A stretch of 64,000 nt of DNA from Serratia sp. UGAL515B_01 (GTDB lineage: Bacteria > Pseudomonadota > Gammaproteobacteria > Enterobacterales > Enterobacteriaceae). The notes below the pieces were generated by a model. It was not told the DNA's origin and searched no databases. It saw only the letters and a program-made list of their open reading frames with translations. Below, one piece after another: positions 34,977 to 43,900 of the stretch (positions are counted from its first letter, which is position 1; each line of letters begins with the position of its first letter). The stretch spans positions 372,001-436,000 of the forward strand of contig NZ_CP109901.1 in assembly GCF_033095805.1 (NCBI RefSeq). The letters run 5' to 3'. The translations under genes and the position numbers were made by a program.

Positions 34977-36161
34977 ATGACCAATAATGCCATTGCGCAA
35001 TCTGTTCATGCCCATGTAGAAACGATGATTGCGTTTCGCCGCGATCTGCATGCTCACCCGGAGCTGCCCTGGGAAGAGGTGCGCACGACGCAAAAAGTGG
35101 CACAAGCGCTGGAGGAGATCGGCATTCCTTATCGCCTGACTACCCCTACCGGAGTGATAGCCGAGATTGTTGGTGGGCAATCAGGAAAGACCGTGGCACT
35201 GCGTGCCGATATGGATGCACTGCCGGTGCAGGAACTGAACGACACATTAAGTTATAAATCAAAAGCTGAGGGAAAAATGCACGCCTGCGGGCACGACGCG
35301 CATACGGCGATGCTACTGACGGCCGCTAAGGTACTGTATGAAAACAGAGCCAGCCTGCGCGGCAACGTACGGCTGATTTTCCAACCTGCGGAAGAGATTG
35401 CCGAAGGGGCTCGTGAGATGGTGAAACAGGGGGCGATTGAGGGTGTGGATAATGTGTTTGGTATGCATATCTGGACTACCAGCCCTTCAGGCAAGATTTC
35501 TTGTAACGCAGGTTCCAGCTTTGCTTCTGCCGATTTACTCAAAGTAAAGTTTAGAGGGCGGGGTGGTCATGGCTCGATGCCGGAAGCTTGTGTGGATGCT
35601 GCTGTTGTGGCCTCGGCTTTTGTGATGAATGTGCAAGCGGTCGTGTCTCGTGAAACATCCCCTCTGGAATCTGCGGTGGTGACGATTGGGCGCATGGAAG
35701 TGGGTACTCGCTTTAACGTCATCGCTGAGAATGCCGCATTAGATGGCACAGTACGCTGTTTTAATGTGGCAACACGTGAGCGTATCAAAGCTGCGATTGA
35801 GCGTTACGCCCACCATACTGCCGCTATTTACGGTGCCAGTGCCGAAGTGGAGTACAGTTACGGCACTCTTCCAGTGATCAACGAAGAGCGTAGCGCACGG
35901 TTAGCGCAGTCTGTAGTGCGTTCTGCCTTTGGTGAAGAGGTATTGTTTGCTGAAAAACCGACTACCGGTGGCGAGGATTTTAGCTTCTATATTGAAAATA
36001 TCCCCGGTTGCTTTGCCTTACTGGGATGTGGTAACCCAGAGAAAGGAACCGACTGGGCGCATCATCATGGCTGTTTCAATATTGACGAAGACGTTATGGT
36101 AAAAGGGGCGGAGCTGTATGCCCAGTATGCTTGGAGCTATCTGCAACAGGATGAGTTCTAG
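34977..36161 (+). CDS. M20-family amidohydrolase (HipO/AbgA-like)
   Basis: A 394-residue zinc- or manganese-dependent amidohydrolase of the hippurate hydrolase/N-acyl-L-amino-acid amidohydrolase group. Motifs in order: FRRDLHAHPELPWEE, VALRADMDALPVQE, the metal-ligand block HACGHDAHTAML (about residues 102-113), QPAEEIAEGA (about 136-145), GRGGHGSMPE in the dimerisation domain, and the C-terminal TTGGEDFSFY with HHHGCFNID. The start is ATG 34977 because GGAGG lies nine bases upstream; an in-frame ATG at 34953 would place that site inside the gene. The stop TAG belongs to a CTAGGCTGTGTCC-type element end, so its last codons may have been shaped by an insertion. The substrate is unknown. Confidence 0.9.
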   Translation: MTNNAIAQSVHAHVETMIAFRRDLHAHPELPWEEVRTTQKVAQALEEIGIPYRLTTPTGVIAEIVGGQSGKTVALRADMDALPVQELNDTLSYKSKAEGKMHACGHDAHTAMLLTAAKVLYENRASLRGNVRLIFQPAEEIAEGAREMVKQGAIEGVDNVFGMHIWTTSPSGKISCNAGSSFASADLLKVKFRGRGGHGSMPEACVDAAVVASAFVMNVQAVVSRETSPLESAVVTIGRMEVGTRFNVIAENAALDGTVRCFNVATRERIKAAIERYAHHTAAIYGASAEVEYSYGTLPVINEERSARLAQSVVRSAFGEEVLFAEKPTTGGEDFSFYIENIPGCFALLGCGNPEKGTDWAHHHGCFNIDEDVMVKGAELYAQYAWSYLQQDEF

Positions 36162-36177
36162 GCTGTGTCCCTTAACT
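36156..36177 (+). repeat. CTAGGCTGTGTCC-like element end (copy 4)
   Basis: TTCTAGGCTGTGTCCCTTAA; the TAG is the amidohydrolase stop codon. It is inverted relative to 33455-33477. Confidence 0.6.
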
Positions 36178-36237
36178 GTCTGTGGTGCCGTCGCAGACCC
36201 AAAAGTCCATCATCACTAACCTGTGGAGGGAAATACA

Positions 36238-36968
36238 CTGGATTTTCAGTCATTGGTCTAATACGTGGACTGAGCGGTTGGAATGGCAGGGGGAGTGGCT
36301 GGGGCTTTGCCTCACCAGACAGCGATTATGATGTGCGCTTTTTGTATGTGCACCGGCCAGAGTGGTATCTACGGGTGGAGCCTCAGCGGGATGTGATAGA
36401 GCTACCCATCGATGGTGAACTGGATGTCTGTGGTTGGGAATGGCGCAAAGCGCTTGGTCTGTTGAAACGCGCTAACCCGACGTTAATCGAGCGGTTGGAT
36501 TCACCGGTGGTATACCAGGAAACTCCTGAGGCCATTGCTGCGCTGCGTAACCTCGTTCCTGAATGGTTTTCCCCACAGCGTGCTCGCTGGCACTATCTGT
36601 CTATGGCGCGGAAAAACTTTCGTGGTTATCTGCAAAGCGAACAGGTGCGGTTGAAGAAATATTTCTACGTATTACGCCCGCTGCTGGCAGTGCGCTGGAT
36701 CGAGGCAGGCAAAGGCACGCCGCCGATGCGTTTTGAGCAATTGTTGGCCGAAACAGTGAAAAACCCCCTTTTGTTGGCAGAAATCGACGCGCTATTGGTC
36801 GTGAAACAGCGAGCAGGAGAGGCGGAGTATGGGCCTCGTAGGGAGGCTATCCACGCGTTTATCACGCAGGAACTGGCATCAGATAGTCAACAAACGGCTT
36901 TGCCGCATAAGCTTGCACGTAGCAGCAGATCGCTGGACGAACTGCTCTATCGCACCGTGATGGCGTGA
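36238..36968 (+). pseudogene. YcgL/RlaP-type nucleotidyltransferase, 5' end decayed
   Basis: From about 36285 to the stop an intact frame encodes a predicted nucleotidyltransferase: WGFASPDSDYDVRFLYVHRP (Ser/Gly followed by the DxD catalytic pair), VIELPIDGELDVCGWEWRKA, LIERLDSPVVYQ, WHYLSMARKNFRGYL, KKYFYVLRPLLAVRWIE and RSLDELLY. The 5' end is broken. A good GGAGGG (36225-36230) is correctly spaced from CTG GAT TTT CAG, which reads LDFQSLV and stops. Remnants of the expected N-terminus (TWTERLEWQG) appear in a third frame, and the usual ESGSRAWGF is reduced to GSGWGF. Loss of the ATG, frameshifts and a small deletion are the simplest explanation. An alternative start within the CTAGGCTGTGTCC element (GTG 36165) gives an artificial N-terminus. 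Confidence 0.72.
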
Positions 36969-36972
36969 TCAA

Positions 36973-36995
36973 CCGGGGAAAGGAATTTTCCCCGG
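36973..36995. terminator. Hairpin between nucleotidyltransferase remnant and halogenase gene
   Basis: CCGGGGAAA (36973-36981) pairs with TTTCCCCGG (36987-36995). It lies between convergent genes and could terminate from either side; no long T-run follows. Confidence 0.6.
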
Positions 36996-37073
36996 CAGTA
37001 TTAAGAGTAAAATAGGGTGTTGAGATTTAAACGAGCGTAAGTATGACGTTTGGCTGCGCATCAACTTATTGTG

Positions 37074-38576
37074 TCAATGCCCTTGGTTTGCTTGCTCGGT
37101 TTGTAGCTTTTGTAGCACATCATACAAGCGTTTCTTTGATTCATCAGGCAGAGCCATCAGCTCGATCCGAGCGGCAGCAGAAGGGATCACGCCAAGGGGG
37201 GCGGCAACAAATAACCAGTTAATAAGGTGAAAGATGCCTTGCCAACCGTTGATCGCATAGTCTTGTACATCGATCATACGCGGTGTCCGTAATGTGAAGC
37301 ACTCTTTCAATGCTTGATAAGAATCGGGTTTCGGTGCCGCGGTGGCATCGCGCCAAAATTCGGTATCTTGTCGTGGGCAATCATAATGCATGCGCAGAAA
37401 ATCGCGGATACCTGCCCAACACTTGGCATTAGCCTGATTAAAGTCTGTGACCGCTGCCTCGGAGATCACACCTTGGCTTTGGGTAAGCACACGTTCAAAA
37501 TTGCGCAGTTGCTCCAGCATTTGCCCAATAGAAGTGGCTTCAAGTGGTTCAACAAAACCTGATGCTAGCCCTAGGGCCATAATATTGCCAACCCATACCT
37601 GCTCGAAGTGCCCAGGGGTAAAACGCAGCGTTTTCATCGGATTGATGGCAAAGCCCAGCGTGCGTTCAATTTCGTCTAACGCTTGTTGTTCGTCGATATG
37701 CGCACTACTGAAAACATAGCCAGCCCCTACGCGTTCGACTAACGGTATTTGCCACATCCAGCCTGCATTCATTGCTAATGCTCGCGTCAGCAACGCTGGG
37801 TTTGGTGCCGGATGCGCCATATGGAAAGGAATGGCGCGATCTAGCAGCAGATAAGGCGAAAAAGAGTGCCAACGGGTTTCCAACTGTTTACCCACCACCA
37901 GACGGGCCAATCCGGACGCGTCGATCAGAAAGTCGATGTCTAACCGTCCGTCTGATAAATGTAAAGCTGTCGCATGCCGTTGTTCATTGAGTTGTACATC
38001 CATCACTTTCGCTCGCCGATGGATCACTCCGCGCGACACGGCAATTTTCTCCAGGTATTTCGCCACTCGGTGGCTGTCAAAGTGATAGGAAGCAGAAAGA
38101 CCAGAAGCTGCGTCGGCCAACATGGATGTTGCTTGTTGCTGCGAGGCATTCTCCGCAATAACTTTAAAGCCAGGAACCAGCAAGTGTAGCGGGATATTTT
38201 GTTCAATAAGGGCGGAAAATAACGGATAGATCCCCTGTTCATACCAGTCAGTTGCAGCAATTCCTGGCTTGGCAAACAGATGATAGTAATGGTCGTTTTT
38301 GCTGCCATCGCGCCAGCCTTGATACACAAACCCCAGTTTGTAGGCAGCACCGGTTTCCTGGACAAACTCATCAATCGGGATTTGGTTTTGCTGCAAAGCT
38401 TGCACTAGATTGAGTAGCCCCCCCTCACCGACACCGATAATACCGATATCAGGTGATTCAACCAGTATGACTTCCACTTTAGGGCTAAAGATGCGACGCA
38501 GCGTCAGAGCAGCGAACCAGCCAGCAGTTCCTCCGCCAATAATCGCTACGCGGTTGATACCACGCAGATTAATCAT
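37074..38576 (-). CDS. Flavin-dependent halogenase, tryptophan-halogenase family
   Basis: A 500-residue FADH2-dependent halogenase-like protein. The FAD motif GGGTAGW is at 14-20, GVGEGGLLNL at 48-57, the halogenase signature WMWQIP at 273-278, and EPLEATSIG around E346. K80 sits in AAYKLGFVYQGW. K80 and E346 match in position the catalytic Lys79 and Glu346 of PrnA, so the chlorinating or brominating chemistry looks intact; GEGG replaces the more usual GEST/GEAT. Ribosome site AAGGAG (38585-38590, minus strand) is eight bases before the ATG. It lies 54 bp downstream of the giant adhesin on the same strand, separated by a strong hairpin. No flavin reductase or biosynthetic cluster is nearby, so the substrate may be a protein or peptide rather than free tryptophan; that is inference. 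Confidence 0.88.
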   Translation of the reverse strand: MINLRGINRVAIIGGGTAGWFAALTLRRIFSPKVEVILVESPDIGIIGVGEGGLLNLVQALQQNQIPIDEFVQETGAAYKLGFVYQGWRDGSKNDHYYHLFAKPGIAATDWYEQGIYPLFSALIEQNIPLHLLVPGFKVIAENASQQQATSMLADAASGLSASYHFDSHRVAKYLEKIAVSRGVIHRRAKVMDVQLNEQRHATALHLSDGRLDIDFLIDASGLARLVVGKQLETRWHSFSPYLLLDRAIPFHMAHPAPNPALLTRALAMNAGWMWQIPLVERVGAGYVFSSAHIDEQQALDEIERTLGFAINPMKTLRFTPGHFEQVWVGNIMALGLASGFVEPLEATSIGQMLEQLRNFERVLTQSQGVISEAAVTDFNQANAKCWAGIRDFLRMHYDCPRQDTEFWRDATAAPKPDSYQALKECFTLRTPRMIDVQDYAINGWQGIFHLINWLFVAAPLGVIPSAAARIELMALPDESKKRLYDVLQKLQTEQANQGH

Positions 38577-38592
38577 GATGACAACTCCTTTG

Positions 38593-38612
38593 TGGGGGGC
38601 AAAAGCCCCCCA
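38593..38612 (-). promoter_or_regulatory. Strong hairpin between giant adhesin and halogenase genes
   Basis: TGGGGGGC-AAAA-GCCCCCCA is an eight-base-pair perfect stem. On the minus strand it follows the adhesin stop codon, is not followed by a T-run, and directly precedes the halogenase ribosome site. It may be a partial terminator, or a stabilising 3' structure that lets a little transcription reach the halogenase. Confidence 0.6.
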
Positions 38613-38630
38613 ATTAAAGTTATTTCACTA

Positions 38631-40970
38631 CTAGGTCACTATGATCTGATGGTTAGCCAAGAGTGTTGCCAGATCCGTATTCACATCGTTCAATGTGACT
38701 ATTACGGTTGGACTGTAACTGCTACCAGCGCCATCGCGGTCAATGCTAAACAGAGTATTGCTACCTGAGGTGGTCACCGTCAGGAAACTGCCAATATTAT
38801 CACCGCTATCTATGGTGGCGATGCCGTTGATATAGTGAGCCTGACCATCCGCATCGGCAGTGTAGCCAATCAGCAATTTACTGATATCAATACGATCAAC
38901 ATTAACCGTTGCCTCATAGGTGCCAATCTTGAAGCCGTTGACCGTATCGCTACCGTTACCGCCGGTGGCATCCAGATTGTTAAGCACGTTATACAACAGA
39001 GTATCTTTGCCTCCGTGTGTCAGGTTAAAGGTATCGTTGCCACCACGCCCTTCAAACTGGTTATTAGCGCTGTTGTCGGTAAAGGTATCATTACCGGAAC
39101 CGCCCGCTAGCCCTTCGATATTTTTGAAGGTTGCTGTGTTATAACCTGTCGCCTGCGCCGAGGTGTTGCTCAGGTCAATGGTCAACGCCGTGCTGCCGGC
39201 CAGATTGTAGTCAACGATATCCATACCGCCGGTATTGCTCCAGATTTTCTGCCCGGAAATGCTTTCTGTACCGCCACCACCAGAGTAAATATCATTACCT
39301 TGTGTGGCGAAGAAGGTATCATTATAGCCGGTGCCGACGATACCGTTACCCGCATTGGCATTGGCCACATTGGTACTGGATTCTGCTGTCAGTACATAAG
39401 CGCTGTTTGCCTCACCGGCTTTGAAGCCGGTCCAGGTCGTGTTGACATTCTCGATGGTATTTACCCCCACCGTACTGATGCCACCGACATCGGAGGAGAC
39501 GCCATTAACGTTGCGCAGCAGTACCAGACTATAGGTTTCACTACTGCTAAGACCATAGAAGTCTACCAGTGCCGAGCTGTCGTTGGTCTGTAGACCCGAC
39601 TGCGGGTTGATAATTTGCGTTGCGACAACCACGCCGGCAGAGTTAACCAACTGTATGGTATTACCATAGAACACGTTGATACCATTGGCATCCACTAACC
39701 GGAAGTGCAGACTGATCCCGGCAGCAATGGTGTTAGGATTGCTGATATAGCCGGTTGAACTACCGAAGTACAACAGGTCTTTCGAACCATTCCAGTCCAG
39801 ATCCAGCGCCAGTACCCCAGTGGTGTTGGCAGAAGCGTAGCTGACCAGTGTTGAGGTGGTGAAGCTGCCGCTGCCATTGTTGGTATACAGGTTGATCGGA
39901 TTTGTACCGGTACTGTCAAAGCGAGGTAGCTCGATAACATCCATGCGCCCATCGCCATTCCAGTCTACGGCGATTGAAGGGCCACCCGCGAGAGTATCTC
40001 CCAGATAGGTTGTCGCGAAGGGGCCAGTGGTGGAGCTAACCAGCGTACCGGCATTGTTATAAAGGATTCGGCTGATATTCGAATCCACGGCGGTTCCCGC
40101 CGCATTAGTATGACCACGCCCTAGGAACAGGTCTAGATAGCCATCGCCGTTAAAATCGGCCCAAGTCATTGACGAGGTATAGGAGGTTAAACTTTCCTCA
40201 TTAACGAACACGTTATCGATGACCTGCGAACTGGCCAGTGCCCCATTACCGCTGTTTTGCGCCACCACCAGACGGTAGGCATCACCGCTGGTTGTAGTTT
40301 TAGCGGTGGTCAGATAGTTGCTGTCATTTGTTGCGTGGTAAACAATATCTACCGTACCGTCGTTATTGATATCGACTCCGGATACTTCTTTATCCGGCTG
40401 GGCGTTGCTAGTGTTGGTTGGGGCGGGTGTGCCTGTATTGGTGAAGACATAGTTGCCATCTTTGATAAAACCTGCAACGGTGCCGTCAACGTTTCTAACA
40501 AATTGGGTATCGTAGCCACCTGATGCTTCTGAGTCGTCTGGCGTGTTATCGCCATAGACCACATCAACATAGCCGTCACCGGTTTTATCATAGGCTACTA
40601 CGCTGCCATACCAAGAGTAGACTATCGCGCTGCTATTGCCGCTGCCCCCTACAAGTTGGAACCCGGTATAGGTGGTTCCGTTATAGGTCCAACTGGTTTG
40701 TCCATTGGCGAAGTCCTGATCGATACCGTAGATATCCATATAACCGTCACGGTTGTAGTCAACAAAGGTGACGCTTTGCGTATTTTGACCCGAGATGGAG
40801 ATGGACTGGCTAGAGTAGCTACCGAGCGTACCGTTGGTGCTCCCGACGCTGTCATAGATAGTGTCGTTGGAGAACAGGCGCCAAACACCGTTTTCGCCAA
40901 CCGTCATCGCCGTCGCCTTGTTGGTGGCACTACCTGAACCACCAAAGGTCACGCTGACCGGTGCGGTGAT
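38631..40970 (-). other. C-terminal FG-GAP/RTX/secretion module, copy 2 (terminal)
   Basis: About 780 residues. They contain DYNRDGYMDIYG, DKTGDGYVDVVYGD, DINNDGTVDIVYH, DFNGDGYLDLFLGR and DWNGDGRMDVIELP (FG-GAP/VCBS-type calcium loops), then FYGNTIQLVNSAG..ATQIINPQSGLQTNDS, RTX-like GTGYNDTFFATQGND and EGRGGNDTFNL, and the extreme C-terminal segment that should carry the type I export signal. Confidence 0.85.
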
Positions 40971-43900
40971 AACCAATTCACTGGACGAGATATCGTAACC
41001 GGTAATGGCTCCGCTGCTGTTGATAATCGCCGTCGAGACTTCATAAGTACCCGTTGCCAAGGCGTTACCGCCAGTCACCTGTAGATACCAGGTATTATTC
41101 AATGGATCGACTACCACATCACCAGTGGCCGAATTGTAGGTGACGCCATTGACCCGTACCTCAAGGTAGGAACCGGCAGCCAGTGCCGAAGGTATAATGC
41201 CGCTGATAATTGGCGTAGTATCGCTGGTGCTCTGGCTATTGATTGTCACCGTATCAAACGAAGTGACAGGGGTCGCGTGCAGCAACTGGTTATTGGCTAA
41301 CAGGGTTGGCAGGTCGGTGACGACACCGTTGAGCGTGAGCAACGTATGCCCGCTTGAGAAGTCGCCGGTTCCCTGAGTATCAACACTGATAGTGGTATTC
41401 ACGCCATTATTACTGACTTGCAGATAGTTGTTCAGCCCCTGAGAAGCCAGGTCGAGCACATACTTGCCGGTCGTCGCATCCAGATAAACATGAGACGTAC
41501 CGGTGTAGTTTTTCAACAGTGAGGTCAGGTCGATAATATCTGACGAGGCGACGCTTGGGACATTGCCGACGGTAAAGCCGTTGACAGTATCACTGCCGTT
41601 GCCGCCAGTCGCATTGCCAGCGCTAAGCATGTTGTAAATCAGTGTGGTGTGTCCACCACCGGTGACGGTAAAGGTATCATTCCCACCACGTCCTTCAAGT
41701 ACGTTATCAACGCCGGCGGTAGTACTGGCTGTGAAGTTATCGTTACCACTGCTACCTACCAGGCTTTCAATACCGGTAAATGTTGCGGTGTTGAAACCGG
41801 TATTCTGCGACGTTGCCGTGTTTAGGTTGACGGTTACGCCAGTGCTACCCGCCAGTTTGAAGTCCACAGTATCTTCGCCACCGGACGCACTCCAGACCGG
41901 AGCCGAGTAGTGACCGCCAGTCCAACCGCCTGCACCGTTATAAGTATCCGTCCCCGCTGTCGCGAAGAAGGTATCGTTATAACCGGTGCCAACAAAGTTA
42001 CCGTTCGCACTGTTGCCGCTAGACTCGGCAGAAAGCACATAGGAACGAGTGGCGTCACCGGCAGTTAGGCCAGTCCAAGTGGTGTTGATATTTTCAACGC
42101 TAACACTGCCTAGGGTAGCAGCACCACCCACGTCACTGGAAACACCACCAACGCTGCGAATCAACACAGCGGTATAGGTATTGCTCGCGTTAAGCCCGTA
42201 AAAATTGACGATGGCAGTGCTGTCGTTGGCCATTAAGCCCGATTGCGCGTTGATAATTTGTGAGGCGACTAACGCACCTGTCTGGTCGTATAGCTGTACG
42301 GTATTGCCGTAGTAAACGTTCAGACCATTAGGATCGAGGATCCTCAGGTGTAGGCTGGTGTTGGCTGCCACTGTGTTGGTATTCTGGATAAATACCGGTG
42401 ATCCTCCGTTGCGGTAAAGCAGGACATCGACCGCGCCGTCCCAGTTATAGTCGACGGCCAAGGCACCGTTAATGGTGTTATAAGTAGTAGCACCGGTTAA
42501 CGATACCCCTGCGTTGAACAGCCCTCCGCCCTGATTTTGGTACCAGACCGGTGAACTGGCAACGATATAAGCAGGTACTTCAATCACGTCCATCTTGCCA
42601 TCGTGGTTCCAGTCGATAGCAAGTGAGGCACCACCCTGCAGAGTGTCTGAGAAATAGGTCGCAGAACCGCCAGCGGTGCCCGCACTGGTGCCAAACGCGC
42701 CAGTACCGTTGTTCCAGTAGATGCGGCTGGCATTGCTGTCGGCGGTATTGCTCACATTACGCCCGGTATTCAGGTACAGATCCATATAACCATCACCGTT
42801 AAAATCAGCCCAGGTCATTGAGATCGGTGCGTTGGTATTACCTGCAGATGGTGTGTTGAACACCCCGGCAATCGTGGTCAACGAGAAGGTATTTACCGTT
42901 GTTTGGTCGTTCTTAAATGTGGTTAACGCGAAGTTACCGTTGCCGTCGGTATGTTCAACGATATCCACCGTACCATTGTTGTTGAGGTCGACACCTGAAA
43001 CTTCGGCGAAACTGTCAAGTGTCACGCCTGTGGGGCGTCCAGCGGACGTCCCGTTCATAAAGCCCAGCGTACCGCTGGCATTGGTGACGAAGGTGATAGA
43101 ATCACCAAAGTTATCGCCATAGGCGAAATCCAGATAGCCGTCACCGGTCTTGTCGTACGCCACGACCGCCCCGTAGTAGAGCGAACCATTCAATGTGCTG
43201 CGGGTATAAGTCGTGCCATTTGCAGTTGTCCAGTAATCCTGGTTACCGGCAGAGGTGCCTACAGTGACGACTGCGGCATAGCCGGTTCTCTGGAAGTCGG
43301 CAAATGTGGCACTGACCACCACACCGTTGGCACCCGTGAAGGTGATCGGTGTATAAGCTGTCAGGCTGGTTCCATTGTAGATTGCAGGTTGAAACGAACC
43401 TGACACGCTCTGCATGAATGACCATTGACCGCTGCTGTTGAGCGTAGCCGTTGCACCGCCGTCCAGATATTCCCCATAGGTACCCGTGCTCCCCCAGGTC
43501 GTGTTGCTTGCGCTGGCATTGTCTGCCGCGACCACGTTGATATCAGTGACCCCAGACAGACGGGTACGGTTACCTGCGCTATCGACCTGCATAAAGGCAA
43601 GGTGGTAGTTACCAGACAGGCCGCTGGCGCTGATAGACCAACTGCCGTCTGCTGCAACGGTGGTGGTGGCCAGAATGCTATCAATCCCCTCCGAGTAGAT
43701 GCCATCGCTATTGACGTCATTGACCAACGCCAGTCTGGCCCCGGCTTCGCCGTTGCGGCTATTCACACTACTAAAGGTCAGTGAGGTATTGGTGGTGATG
43801 CGATCTCCTAGAACGCCGCTATCATAAGCAGAAGTGAGGATTGGGGCGATAATGCCGTCCGTTGGGGCGACGGTGTCTACCGTCACCACCTGGCTAGCGG

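Noticed and set aside
36165..36237. GTG start at 36165 for the nucleotidyltransferase
   Set aside because: It lies within the repeated element end and yields an N-terminus unlike the family; the ribosome site points to 36238.
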